DNA of 64,000 nt from Ustulina deusta (lineage: Eukaryota > Ascomycota > Sordariomycetes > Xylariales > Xylariaceae). Shown one piece after another: positions 1 through 12,628 of the stretch (positions within the stretch are counted from its first letter, which is position 1; each line of letters opens with the position of its first letter). Location of the stretch: contig JAJNNX010000052.1 of the NCBI GenBank assembly GCA_023159155.1, positions 186,001-250,000 of the forward strand. The letters are read 5' to 3'. The position numbers and the translations under genes were made by a program. The notes beneath the pieces are model-generated. The model did no database searches, had not been told where the DNA came from, and saw only the letters and a program-made list of their open reading frames with translations.

Positions 1-3000
1 GTGATCACATCCCCAGAGAACGCCTTATGTCGCTTTGAACCGTCGGTCAGCGTGGGAAGTGTCGCGGTGAGGCATGCTTCAATAGGGACGACTAAAGGAC
101 AAGGTGTGCATTTATGATTAAAGTGCAAATCTCGAGTGATGCTAGCCATCGTGGTTCGATTACTTTGAAAATCGCCGTTGTTGCAAGCTAGAAGGAGTTG
201 TTCTGCTAATCTCTCTCCTTTACGTAGTAATGAAGGGAGACTGTAAGCGCCATTTTCAACTTTGACGTTGCGATCTTTGACGTGAAGTAGAATCTGTTGA
301 CCTCGCGCCTTGCGCTCCGAAGAAGCCTGTTTAGTTGTCATGATTGCAAAGAGACTCCACAAGGCTTGCCTAGGATACGCTTCGACAACCTTCAAAATGA
401 TCGCTTGTAGCATCCTGAAGACATCCAGATTAGGATGGGCAATCCGTGCAACGAGTTGAGGTAGTGTTGTATAAAAGACGTATGCAGGCAGACGACTGAT
501 GTGTTTGCGTAGAATGCCATGCAGCGCTTCGAGTTGCTTCTCCCGGCGATGAAGAAGCTCTCGCGAAAGCGACACTTTCCCTTCAGGTGCTTTATTGAGT
601 TGAGCGCCAAGCTCGAGCCACAGGGTTAGAATTCGGGGCAGGGTCTGGTATAAGTATTTGGTCCCGTAATTGAGAGACCTCAGGTAGTTCTCAATCACAA
701 GTTTTGAGACCTCTCCTGTGAGGTATTCGTCACTCTGGTCATCCGGCTTCAAAGCCCTTTCAGACTCCAAAACCTTTTTGTAGTGTCGGCCGACATAGTA
801 ATGACCCTTTTCCCATTGGCCGAATATCTGGGGAATTGCTCGGTACTGTTCCCTCAAGGCCGAAGCATTGGTTTGGCCCGCACTATCCAACCACTTTGCG
901 AGAAGTAGTTTCGCACGAGCAGTTAACATATTCTGCTGTGTGCCAATGTTTCTATCGGAAGCATCGTGTTCACTGAAGCTGTGCTGAGAGAAAACCTTGC
1001 TATCGATAGCGCCCTGGAGGGTTTGTATAGCTTTCCTGTTATATCCTTCCTTCCACAGAAGACGGGCATTCTCTATTGTAGCTGACTCATCGCCGAGTTG
1101 CGAGGCACGAAGAACAGCGTTGAAAGATTGGTGCATAGTATTGGACTTCCTAGCGAGGCGAGCACTAGATAACCAGAGTGCCGATATGTCCATGTCACTA
1201 AAGCGAGGTCTGTCAAAGTTAGTGATTCGTAAATTTAACAGTAGACCAGGTGCCTTACCGTGATAATTCCATGGCTGCTCGACGAATACTCAGCACATAC
1301 TGTTTATCATTCACGTAAGAGCCAAGAACTTCAAGTCGTCGGCCGAGTGACTTTAGAATATCCTGAGGATGTTGATCTCCATCATGATTCATGCCAGCAA
1401 TAAGTTCGAGATCTGTCAGTACATGAGCTCTGAGTATGGGCTCATGACAAGCCTGCAGGGATGCAGTTGTTGAAGAGGTCATGGATGAGCCAACTCTGTC
1501 TCGCATGGTCTTCATGGCCTGGCAGAACTCCTTTGTCCATCCTCTCTGAAGATATAGGAGTGCTTGAGCTATAGACACGTTAAAGTCTTCTGAAGGATCT
1601 CCTTGGTATTTACTGAAAAACTTTTGCATTGTCTGCCATCTGCCAGTTGCCCAAGCAGCTTCGACCGCATATGGTACTACGCGGTTGATAGTGGAAGCAG
1701 CTGTATGCTTCTCAATTCCTTCAACATAGTTCAGCAGTACATCTAATATTAAATCAGTACACAGCAGATAAGACAACTTCAAGTTACACATACCATGCTG
1801 CCCTGATTCCTTCAGGCAAGTGAGCAGATCTATCTGCACGTCGATATTATCCGGCTCTTGGGCAAGTTTAATTTCATACCAAGTTTGAGCTGCAGCCCAC
1901 CTGCCCGCCTTTCGGTGACTCAAAACTTGTTGCTCGATATCGAGTACGGGAAGGTGTGCTGATATCCCTTCAAGTCCATCAGGTTCGTCGATCTGAGTGT
2001 ATATGTCTTGTACTCGTTGAACCAATCGGTTTCTGTCATGAGTGCCATCTTTCGACTCGTCGACTTGTCGGATATGTTGTTCTAGATGAAAAAGGGCACG
2101 GGAATAGGCGGAGCAGTCCACTGCTCGTTGAGATATCAGCTCAGCCGGGAAAGAAGCTAAGAAATTCGCCACTTTCTCGATATCGGCGGTCTCTTTAGTG
2201 GATGGGTTAGGGGTCATTCGTTTCAGATGAACCCAGCGCATCGCATAATCAAGGAAGCGGAAGATGGCCTGATAAATATTAGCTTATGCCAGATTTTTAT
2301 AATACTCGATATTCCACTACTCACCTCACAGTAAAGCTTCCTGTCTTCCCTTTCGGAATAAGACGCCTCAGCCGGAAGCTCGTATTGCAAAACATTGAGC
2401 AACTCACGAAGCACAACCGTCCGTTCTTGTTCCCGAATCTCCTCGCCGAGGATTATGTGCACAATCAAGTACGGGAAAAGAAACTCTGCGATTGATAAAT
2501 CCTTCACTCGGATCAATCGACACAGAGGTTCGAATATAAGCATGGAAAAGGGGTTTTGGGGTTTCCGAAGGCAATCAAGCGTGAGGTTCCTCATCCAGTT
2601 GCCATATGACTTTCCCGGGCTAAATATCGGATATTCGATTTGCTGCTGACTCATAGGCATGAGCCTGTACCTTGAGGTTATAAAGGGGGTCAAGATCTCC
2701 TGTGCGCTTTGTGAAAGCGAACACCATCTTCTATATACCGCCTCACCCTCCATAAGCCCTTCCATTTTAACCGCTTCTGCAATGTTGCCTCTATCGAGAA
2801 GTTCTTGGATTGCATACGACAAAAAGCCCTGTAATTTCGTGTCGGTAGCAGAAACAAACGAGTTCACTAGTACTTTCTCCAGTAGGAAAAAGACAAACTC
2901 TGTGACCTGGCGCGAGTCTTCGAAGTTGCTCGTAACGATGATTTGACTTTCTCCCCGAACAGCTTCGATACGATTTGGATCAAGACATCCGACCAAACCG

Positions 3001-6000
3001 ATGCACTGAGTGCATAGGTCAGTAATTTCACTATGGAAGCCATTGTGTCTCGAGATGCAGTCCAGTAGTGCTCTAACAAGATTAGAGACGATAGAGTCGG
3101 GCTGTTCGCTAACAGCAGACGCCTGTAGATAGCCTTGATGTCTCTGCAGATATTCAGCAAGGTCCCTCAAGGCATGCAGGACGACACCTGAGGTCTCATG
3201 GTATATCCGTTCTGCTAACAAAAAGAAGGCGGTGTGATTGTCCACTGGAGATCGTAGCTTGCTAAGCTTAGACTCAATACCAGACAGCTCCTTAATATGG
3301 CTAAAGGATGGTAGCTTGCCAATATACTTCTCGACTGTGGGCTGCTGCTTTTCTAAAAGAAATATGATCAAGTCCTTCGCAAGTTGCTGCGAGGCTTCTT
3401 CAAAGGTAGACCAATATTGGTTAATGAGATAGAATGTCGTCTCAATTAGAATATCAACTTCGGATTCCTCAAAAAAGTACATCATGGAAGCCCAGCATGA
3501 GAAAGCCGCGACGCGAAGTTCGTCATGTGACAACGCCGCAAGTATGCATGCGGAGATCTGCTCACGCATTAGTATGCAGCCATCAAAGTTCGTCTCGACA
3601 GAATTACTGACCTGCGGGCGTGCGATACGAACATCATTTTTCCCTATCCGTATCATTTCTTCCATTGCTGTAATGCACCGCCTCCGCTCGTGAAACGGTG
3701 CTCTTATGACTGACACGTCATTGATAACGTCTGTCAACTGAGCCATCAAGCCAAGGGCGTGGTGATGCAAAAAACGGCCAGTTGCATGACTCTTCCTCTT
3801 AGACTCTCCATTAGCAACGAGGATCATGCTAGCCATTTGATTCAGCGCGCTACGAATCTATGAGAAGTATAAGTTAGAACGACGGAGCTTAAGCCAGACA
3901 AAGCTGTTAGATCTTACATGTGGCTTGCGGCTTTCATCCGCGTCAGCAGCGGCTTTCAAGATATGAAACGTAGTCGCCAACGGCTCAATCTGGAGCAAGT
4001 CGGCAAGGCTAAACTCATCGAAATGTGGAGAGATATGCCTCAGTAGAGACATGGTATATTCTTGAATATCTGTCGTTTCTTGGGTGAGCAAAAGCGCTAA
4101 TATGCGGCCAAGATTAGCGTTATCGAGACACGGCTGCCACGGTTCGGTCTCGTTGCGAACTTCTGCGATCATCTGAATAACATCTTTTTTCTTGTTCAAA
4201 ACAAGATAAGGAAGAGCGTACGTCTGGATATGGAGAAGCAACTGGGCAAGAGTCATATCCTGGATTTCTGCTAGGAGTCGGGTGAGCTTTGGCTGAGCAA
4301 TTATATCCCTGACCGCTAAATAGGCTAAGGAGCTCCAATAAAGTTCAAACAACTGCCTAGGGGTGATCGAACGATGCCGTGCAATTTGAAGGATCTGGTG
4401 GTGAACTTAGTAGATAATGATTAGAACAAGAACTTCTCATCGACTTACCTCTGTGAATGCAGCAGCAGAGGCGACTGCATTTTGGTGGCCCAAGTATTCC
4501 ACAAGCTTGACAAGAACGAGGATCAATTCATCGTCAGGTAGCACTCTTTAGCGTGTAAGCACATGTTGTTTCACTTACGTTAATGCAACTTACAATGATA
4601 CATGAGACCATGCTAGGATGCATGACTCCGTAAACCCGGGTTCGTTTCGATCGGAGAGATTCCTTAGGATGGCGAGCGCAAGCGTTCTATTTTTCTGGAT
4701 GACAGCATACTTAATGCCAGAACCACCTCGGTGAGCTAGAAAGACAGCAAGCGTTCGTCTGAGTATGGTTAGCTATGAGCTTGCGGACCACTAATGCATC
4801 TTACCCTGCAGCAATACGTAATTCTCTCTGTGAGCTATGAAGCGACTTCAAGCACCATTGCGCGGCGAAAGAGACCTCCATGTCAATGAATTCTGAAGAG
4901 TCGCAATGCTTGGCTATACGCCTCAATGATACCATTGCCGCTACTCGTGGTTTCCGCGACTCGGAAAACGTTGCAATTTGTAACAAGCAGACAAATATCT
5001 CGATAGCAAACTTCTTCGCTATCACGTCGATGCATGTTGACGCATCAGGATTTCCCCCCAAAGTGCGGCAGCCAGGACAGTCGAATCGGGGTGATTCCCC
5101 ATCATCAGAGGCAGTCATTGTGAGGGTTTCGTCGGCTGCGCAACATACGTTGGCAATCAGGTGAATGAGACGAACCTTGTCCGAATCAGAAAGGCTCGGG
5201 TAAGTCGACCTGTGAGTTTCGTAAGAATCTGTCGACATGACATAGTCAAGCGATTGACATACTGAAGGGCACTTGAGTAGTCGACCAGAGTGTTGCGTGG
5301 TTCTGCCCCGACAAGCTTCCACAAGAGGTTGACTACTTTAGGTAGTGTTTGTGAAAGGCCTGTTTTCCTGCGTTTCGACTGAGGCTCCAGATCTACGGCT
5401 TCCGTTGAACAAATCGCAATCCCATTTATACAGCGCCGAATCTCGGGATCAAGAAACTTGTCTGGTTGGACGATCGGGTCTAACGACACTGGAGGAGGGT
5501 CACGCACCATCCGACGCAGTAGTTCCAAGCTCCTCTGTGCCGGTTTAGCAGTTGAAGATACGTACGAGCTTCTCGCCTAACTTACCCATAAATCCGTTCC
5601 GGTGGAGGTAATTTTCTCGTAACTTATTGGCTTTTCTATCATCGGGATTATCTGCGATGTTCCAAGGTGAGAGACCGTCGTGAATGACAGACATGCTTCC
5701 GATATCTTCACGATGGCCACACTTAGCAATCTATCATCGACGCCCGTTATATTTTCGAGCCCACGGGCTGTTTGCCGCTGAGTAAGCACATCCACGCAAA
5801 GGTGAACCAGCAGGATGTAGGCCTTCTCTTTAACCAGTACATCGGTGTTTATTAAGAGGTTCGTAGTGTCGAGGATTCTTATTGTATTTCGCAAGAGGTG
5901 TGGCAAGTACGAACCAGAAAAAAGGTGCCATCGATTCTGCGTGACGTTTAGACGTACAGCAGCATCTATCAGCCATGGGATCGCTTCTTGGAATGATGGG

Positions 6001-6902
6001 GGGGGATTAGAGCTTAGCTGATGATCCACTAGAGGAATGGACAAAAGCGATAAAAGATCAGAGGCATGTTGCAGCGCATGAGGTGCTAAGTCTATAGTGT
6101 AAGTGCATTGCTCTTGAAGAGGTCGGAGCTGGCCGCAACCAAGAGACTCGAGGAAGCTGTTCTGGGGCAACCGTAGATTGAGGAGAGGGCTCCGGTTGGC
6201 TGAAGAAGGCAACTCGGCCAAGAAAGATTGAATAGCTTCCGAAATGATTAGCTAACGAAAGAACCGAATTTCTCAGGTGAACAAACCGTCAAAATTGCTA
6301 CGAAGGTAAGCCAGAAACCGTGGAATATGCGACCACAGACCATTTGATCGAGCTGCCGTCAAGTACAGTTCACGAAAAAATCCCTCGATTGGGGCAGTCA
6401 AATCTGCACATAGGCTATTCCCAAGCATTTTAAGGACCTTGGGAAATATCCATATCCAAAGTGGTTCGGGGCCCCGGAAGAGAAATGTACCGTTGTTAAC
6501 AGTGAAAAGGAGAACTTCGGGGGTCTCGTTGACAGTAATTTTTAGGAAATTAATCGCCCTCACAGCATCAGCGCGCAGCTGCGACGTGTTGGCGAAAGGT
6601 TCATCCCACTTAAGGCCCTCTAGCACAACACGAGCATAGACGTAGATAAGCATGTGGTTGTGCTCAACCCTTTCCTGGTGTGAAGTGAGAAGACCAGGCT
6701 CGTTCTTGACCTTCTCGATAGCAGCGAATAGTCTTTGAAGCTCAGCAGTCTCGTCGGGGCGAGAAGATCTAGCAGAAGTCGAGATGTTCTCCACCAGCTG
6801 GGCAGCCAAGGTCGAAGGCGGAGGGGCGTTATGATCCATGGCGCCGTTGTTGAAGGTCTCACGACCATTGAGCATGGTTCTGCCATGAGATGTGGGCGCC
6901 AT
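1..6902 (-). CDS. uvsB: ATR/Mec1-family checkpoint kinase, C-terminal kinase domain beyond window edge
   Basis: This is the PI3-kinase-like kinase that senses RPA-coated single-stranded DNA and starts the S-phase and DNA-damage checkpoint in the nucleus (Mec1 in yeast, UvsB in Aspergillus, MUS-9 in Neurospora). I spliced ten exons: 6902-6287, 6235-5586, 5534-5263, 5209-4805, 4758-4594, 4545-4449, 4394-3918, 3857-2325, 2268-1259 and 1209 to the left edge. All phases agree, giving about 2,144 codons. The family motif SPGKSYGNWMRNLT lies in exon 8, and HEAT-like helical repeats fill most of the protein. The FAT region occupies the last exons and ends near the conserved KRHKAFSGDVI. Family members have roughly 2,400-2,500 residues, so the missing 300 or so should be the kinase and FATC domains. 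The start is ATG at 6902. Intron 1 has an unusual GTTTGT donor. No frameshift was seen. The family assignment is firm; the symbol follows Aspergillus usage. Confidence 0.95.
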
Positions 6903-7450
6903 GTTTTATCGCTTTTCTCTCCCTTCTTTCCCCCCTTACCTCAACAGCAACAGGGTGCCAAGGTCAGCACCTAAGATGGATGCAAGGTGCTGACGGCTCT
7001 TGTGTACAGCAACCCATGAAGTTGGTGGAGACCAGGATACAGAGGACGACACGCGTTTAGACGCGAGCAAGTTTGTCACGGAACCACGTGAGAAATTGTC
7101 GAATGGGGTTTCCATTAATTTTGCCGGGTGTACTGGACGGTCCTGTCGGCTGTTGACAGGTGCGTGTGCCAAGTCAAGCTGACAGGCCATCTCATAGCGT
7201 CATACCTCTAGGTAGACTCATAGGTAACCGCCAGCGCAATTGCGGGTCTTTTGCTGCTTCTTAACATGCCATGAATGACCTGATTGCTATCGAATTCCGC
7301 TCGGCCTTTCAATAACTTATCGAGTTCTCGGCTGCCACTCTACGGAGTCATATCACGAACCCTCTGCTATTTAAACCGCAACTCTCTTCCGCTTGATCAA
7401 CCCTCGACATCCAGTAATCCCGTCTGTCTCTGCCGCCCAATTGTCCGACG
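6903..7450. promoter_or_regulatory. Divergent promoter between the ATR-type gene and cox16
   Basis: The 548 bases separate two start codons that face away from each other, so both promoters and 5' leaders must lie here. The side next to the checkpoint kinase (about 6905-6955) is pyrimidine-rich, as is common in fungal leaders. No specific binding site could be assigned by eye. Confidence 0.6.
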
Positions 7451-7861
7451 ATGGCCATTTTCCAATCGAAGAAATATCGGGGTGCCACCGATGCAAGTAC
7501 TTTCGCTGCCAAATACCGCGTAATGCTGGCCAAACATCCGTTTTTTCTCTTCGGGTTGCCCTTCATGTCCATCATTGTAGCCGGCTCTTTTATTCTCACG
7601 CCCGCAACCGCGATCCGGTACGAACGCCATGACCGAAAAGTCCGACAACTCACTCGAGACGAGGAACTGGGAATCGGCAAGGGAGGAAGGAAAGTCAATA
7701 TCAAGGATGAATACTACGTAAGAATTCCGATATAGATTTGCCTGGATTTCAGAAACCTAACATGTGGTGCGCCTTTCTAGAGGTTAGCTGCAAAGGACCT
7801 CGACGACTGGGAACAGAAACGTGTCAAAAGACTCCCGGGAGAAAACGACGGCATCCTATAG
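7451..7861 (+). CDS. cox16: Cytochrome c oxidase assembly protein COX16, mitochondrial
   Basis: COX16 is a small mitochondrial inner-membrane protein needed to assemble cytochrome c oxidase, acting around copper-centre insertion into the COX2 subunit. Two exons, 7451-7717 and 7781-7861, join in phase 0 to give 115 residues, the usual size for fungal COX16. One membrane span covers about residues 29-50 (HPFFLFGLPFMSIIVAGS). The family C-terminus is spread over the splice junction: KDEYY, then RLAAKDLDDWEQKRVKRLP. The intron is 63 bases, starting GTAAGA and ending CTAG. The gene shares a divergent promoter with the checkpoint kinase, which gives no functional hint. The identification rests on strong motif match and length. 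Confidence 0.95.
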
Positions 7862-10800
7862 ATATCCTAGAAGCCGCGTCCCTTGATTAGCAGTCGAGTT
7901 CCGCTTCGAATTGCTCTCCATCCATGGTCGCGCCCATCATAGCTTGCTAGCGTGATCAGTCATATGGAGGGTATAATCGTTTCGAAATACACGACTTTGC
8001 TGTTGACGCACTGATATCAATCCGAGGGCCGACCGATTCTAGCCAAGCATACCGGGTTCTCCGAACTAAGTCTTGTATGGTCCTTGAACTAATTTCTGTT
8101 GGGGATGGGGATTAGACGAGACACCAATCCCGTACCTCTCACGCCACTGAAAGTTCAGAGCTTCCTAGTCTAAACGCCTCATCTACTCATCATGTTACAG
8201 TCTACGGCATACATATCCTAAGGGTGTGACTATCCCCTTGTTATCGCGGAACTATCCTTCGAAGCTTCGGTCGCACCAGCGGTTCAATATTGCATCGCGC
8301 ACTATTATCGGTACACGAGTAACTTCAGCAGAAAAGTAAGTTTGAGTCATGGCTACAATGTGACGGAATAGCGCGAGGCTATTCACAAAGCTCTTTTGAC
8401 TAGGTGGGAGATGCAATTACTTGGCCGGAAGAAATTCGGGAGCTCAGACAGTCGAGTACACGCCTGTATTGAAAAGGGGGACGCCGGGCTAGCTAGAACT
8501 CTCACGTAGCCTTGCCTACATACAATATATTAAAATATTAGCTCCCAGACCCCTGCAGGTGCGCGTCCCACATAATCACTCGCCATGAACTACCGTATAT
8601 AGTTCTCCAGCAGCCTAGTCAGAATATCACCTAATCAGGTTAACTTTTCGCCAAGCTGAGGTGATCATGTTGCCTCTCCGCTGGCAGCCGGAGTGGTCCG
8701 GTATTGAATACGCCCTTCGTCTGTATAGAGTTTTACGAGCGCTGTCATTATGTAGTCATAGTTTGGATTTGATAAGACAGACAGACAGCTCTCCTGAATC
8801 ATGAACATTTTATGATGGGCCATAGACAGAAGAGAGCGATCGACACTAGCATGTGCCGAATATTATTAACCACTGCCACACTAGTGCTAATAGAATTCGA
8901 GCCTATCCTCTTTTATCTGCCCGCTCAACGGCACTCTAGCTGCAATACGCTCCCCCGGATTTGCAATTAGAATCAGATTAGCAATGGCAATCAGCAGCGG
9001 ATTGCTAATCAAACGCACGACCTGACTCGTGTTTCCCATGGTGTACTTCGGTAGCTTCGTACAATACTTGTCAAAATGTCGTGTAACCACACGGATAGAG
9101 CTGATGACACTATATCCTTGTGCCAGCCTTGCTCATGTATATGCTTGTTTCACAAGTTTTGTTTAAACCAACGACGACGGCAGAGAGGCTGATTTGATTT
9201 GATTTGCTTTATGTTTCTAGCCTGACCACGTTTTGTAGAAGTACACATAAAATACTTAGGTACCCAGTCAGCCAAAGAATGCGAGACCGCAGTCCTCAAC
9301 CGAGTGTCCAAACCCCGATATATCCGTCCATCAGCTTGCCCACCCCTGTCTCTTGGCAAGCTCCTGCACCCCATGATTTAGTATAGTTCAGCCTAGACTA
9401 CTTAAGGCACCTATTTAACTTCGCCTACAGCCATACCAGCAAACCTTAGATAGCTGTTGTGGCTCCTGGTGGATACTCGCGCTTTCATATCAACGAAAAA
9501 TCTGAATGGCCCATCTATATTGTCTCCAAGTCGACGCTTGGCGGGTTTGGTCCGCTCACCAATGACAACCATCTGACATCAGCAAGCCGCACTACATCGC
9601 CTGGACCAACCGTATGAGGGAATAGCTACGACGTCAAAGCGTTTGGCTGCTGGCATGGAGGGGTAAGCATCCGAGTTACCTAAGTCTTTACGAAGATCAG
9701 TACAGGAGCAGACAGGCCTATGACTTCAATCCTGCAGACATCTGCATCGTTCCGCACTCTACATCTGCAGTACATTACATGCCCACGTTGCAGCCGAGAA
9801 TTCGTTATTTCATCATCACGAAGATCGTCTGCGACGTGTTTCGCGAGGGAAGGTCATCGCCGCGTGGGTGACACAGACTGTTCGTGCAGCGAGGCCAGGT
9901 TCAGGCCGATGGCGCTCGTCACATCTGATCTTGACAGCGGAAGGGGCGGGCAATAGTTTCGAGGTCACGGCCGAGGCTGCTAAACAGGTTCCGGATTGTG
10001 TTCTATCGTCCCCACATCGCCCAACCAGCGTTCCCCATCGACAGGGATCTGCATCATCTCCGACCATACTGATGGGATGACGCCATGATGGATACGGCCT
10101 AGCTATGGTTCTTTGGGGGGTCATGCGCTCATTGTGACCAGGGGGATTTCCCAGATATCCGGGCCTGCCAAGGAAAAATAAGCCACACGAGAGACAATTG
10201 TGTGCGAAAAGAAACAGAACCACGTAACGGGCTGGCGTGCTGAACGCATTCGGCCCTATGGTTTGAATGAATGCAACGAGTAGCCCGAAATACACGAGTC
10301 TTTTCGACTTGGGCCGAAAAGGGATATCCGTGTAGCCCGTCTCCGGCGTGTTTGGCACCGATGGACTCGGATACAAAGAACGGCGCAGGTGCGGTTGAGC
10401 TACTGGACAGACTAGACTACGTCGGCCAGCGTCGATGGGTAACATGTTTACTAATCTCGTGCTATTGGAGGTAGTGTACGAAAAACCCGTTCTATAATTA
10501 CTGACGGTTACCAGGTCACCACGCCAGCACCATGCCCGAACCACACGGCAGGATGAGCCAAGCATTTGAAACAAACGGTCCAACTTAGTGTAGATAGGTT
10601 TGTTTTTTGGTGCCCAATATAGCCCCAGCTGAAGTCATCGAGAGGCATGTGCGGCGAGCCACGGCGCGCTAGCTTCGCTTGACAATGACGCATACCGTCT
10701 CTCTGCGCAGCATAAGCGATGAGAGAGAAAATCGTATTGTTTTTACTTTGATGGGGCGAGTATAATTCTTTTTTGCCGTCAGCATCTCCCCTGCTCAACA

Positions 10801-11184
10801 CCATCCCTCCCCTCACGCTTGGAATGATCTCCAGGACCAATTCTGCAAGGCACCGGTCCCACACACACGGCTTGTCTCTAGCCCGTCCTCGTTGCACAGG
10901 GCAAGGACATATCTGCAGGAACCACCATCCCAGGGACTCTGTTGGCGTATTCATATACCACCCCTACCCCGTTGCCTATAGACATGGCCTTTCGACCTCA
11001 GAGCGTCTAGGTCTTAGTTCTTCGGCCTTCATCCCTTTTCATCGAGGACGTTTCCTCCAGCACAAGTGGTCTCTGGCTCTGGTGAGGTCTGGCCAGGCCA
11101 TATGTCCTCTATTCCACACTAGAAAGATAGATTCCCCCTAGATTGTGCACGTCCTGCCGTTGACTGCCTGCCTCATCTACCACA
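7862..11184. other. Gene-poor intergenic region, 3.3 kb
   Basis: I see no supported gene here. Several open frames exist, the longest being 255 codons on the minus strand at 9816-10583. None has a recognisable domain, a splice-joined partner or family-like composition, so I treat them as chance. A short AGAC microsatellite lies at about 8779-8795. The 3' end of this stretch should contain the promoter of the gene starting at 11185. Confidence 0.5.
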
Positions 11185-11826
11185 ATGGCATCCATCACCA
11201 AGCCATCATTTTTTCACAAGAAGTCAAAGAACAGCTTCTGTAAGCCGAGCAACCCGGAAGAACAAACCCATACCCATACACGCAAATGGAGTTTATCCAG
11301 CACAATCTCTCAAGCCTCTTCTGAGGCCTCTCATCGCCACAGGGCCGACAACTTCAACCCTCTTTCCCTGCATCCGCCACTCAGTCTCAATACTTCCCCC
11401 CGCGTCATACCTGAGTATGACATGGTGCGATATCGAGAAGACGAAGAACGCGAGTCACGCTTCTTCAACCAGACACGCTATGCCGAAGATCATATCCAAG
11501 ATCAAGCCGAGTACTCGCCTATCAAGGGCAAAAACTGCTACTTCGAAGGCTCCGAGACAAGACCTTATCAATACGACCAGGACTCCCAGTGGCCATTAAA
11601 GGACTGGCAGGCCATCCCACCTGGCTTATCAGAGCCTAGCTCATCAAACTCATCCACCGTCCCATCCCCCACCCGACCCGATGTTCCCCGGCGACGAAAC
11701 GCAGACTGGATGGATGACAATGATGTCTTCATCAAGCGCGGGTCGTGGAAGCGTCGCGGTATCGTCTTCCATCTCGATCATAAAGATGAGGAATGGCAAG
11801 ACAAGCACTTTGAACTACCCGAATAG
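11185..11826 (+). CDS. Conserved hypothetical protein, mostly disordered with a conserved C-terminus
   Basis: This intronless frame encodes 213 residues from ATG 11185. The first 150 residues are rich in Ser, Pro, His and charged residues and look disordered. The last 45 residues are more ordered in character, with an acidic-aromatic and basic mix that includes DVFIKRGSWKRRGIVFHLD followed by EEWQDKHFELPE. From memory this C-terminal block recurs in short uncharacterised ascomycete proteins. There is no signal peptide or membrane span. Function is unknown. Its downstream neighbour, the GH105 hydrolase, is on the opposite strand, so the two are convergent. Length, codon pattern and C-terminal conservation support a real gene. 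Confidence 0.7.
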   Translation: MASITKPSFFHKKSKNSFCKPSNPEEQTHTHTRKWSLSSTISQASSEASHRHRADNFNPLSLHPPLSLNTSPRVIPEYDMVRYREDEERESRFFNQTRYAEDHIQDQAEYSPIKGKNCYFEGSETRPYQYDQDSQWPLKDWQAIPPGLSEPSSSNSSTVPSPTRPDVPRRRNADWMDDNDVFIKRGSWKRRGIVFHLDHKDEEWQDKHFELPE

Positions 11827-12628
11827 ATGGCTATCGATATTCTTTCCCATCTCTCACTCAACTATTCATTTTTACGTTTCAGAACATTCACTTACACACA
11901 TACGATCTTTAATTAATTCGCAATTGGCTCGACCAAACATGTACTATCCTTTTTTAACACGAATTATCACGAATGACGTCGTTTCCTTTTATCTTGTCGG
12001 AGATGAGGCGCACAGTTTGTTTCACACAATGGAAGGCCGGGGTCATTTTGGAGACAAGACAGTCTCTGTACCACTTGTAATCTATTAGGGTTTTCGCATT
12101 CAGCGGGCGCGAAAGGGACTGGGACTGGGATAGTGATATCAGTTTGAAAATTTTAGCATCCAAATAGGATATGTATGTATGTAGGTGGTAGGAATCTCCC
12201 GGACTATCGCAGTCTGAAATGAGTATCCAAGTCGGTTGAACATAATAATATTTCTCGCTCCCAACCAATTGAATCTGTCTGGAATAATAATTCTGTCATC
12301 GATGTGAATGTCCGTGCTTCGCTATCTTCTTTCGCTGAGTGGTAGACTCGCGTTAAGCATACAGGGGTCATGCCGGTCTCAGGAATAGCCAGCAGAACGC
12401 CACATGCCTAAGTACGAAGCAAAAAAGATGAGATAATGCCATCGCCTCAGAGCTATCCCTCACCACCTCCTCACCTACCTCTTTCGTCCGCTGTCTCGAC
12501 GCCAGCGTAACAGAACCCAAGCCTCGCACGCCGGAGCAGGCCAATCGGTCATTTTACTTATCCAGCTCTGCGATAGCCAAGGATCCCCGACGGGCAGTTG
12601 ACTCCTCAGCTCGGGCGCTGATGGGCCA
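11827..12628. other. Intergenic region between convergent genes
   Basis: These 800 bases lie between two genes that point at each other, so they should hold the two 3' untranslated ends. The first 450 bases are AT-rich. No further gene or strong repeat is visible. Confidence 0.5.

Noticed and set aside
9816..10583. 255-codon minus-strand frame in the gene-poor region
   Set aside because: No domain, no codon regularity and no splice partners; its composition looks random.
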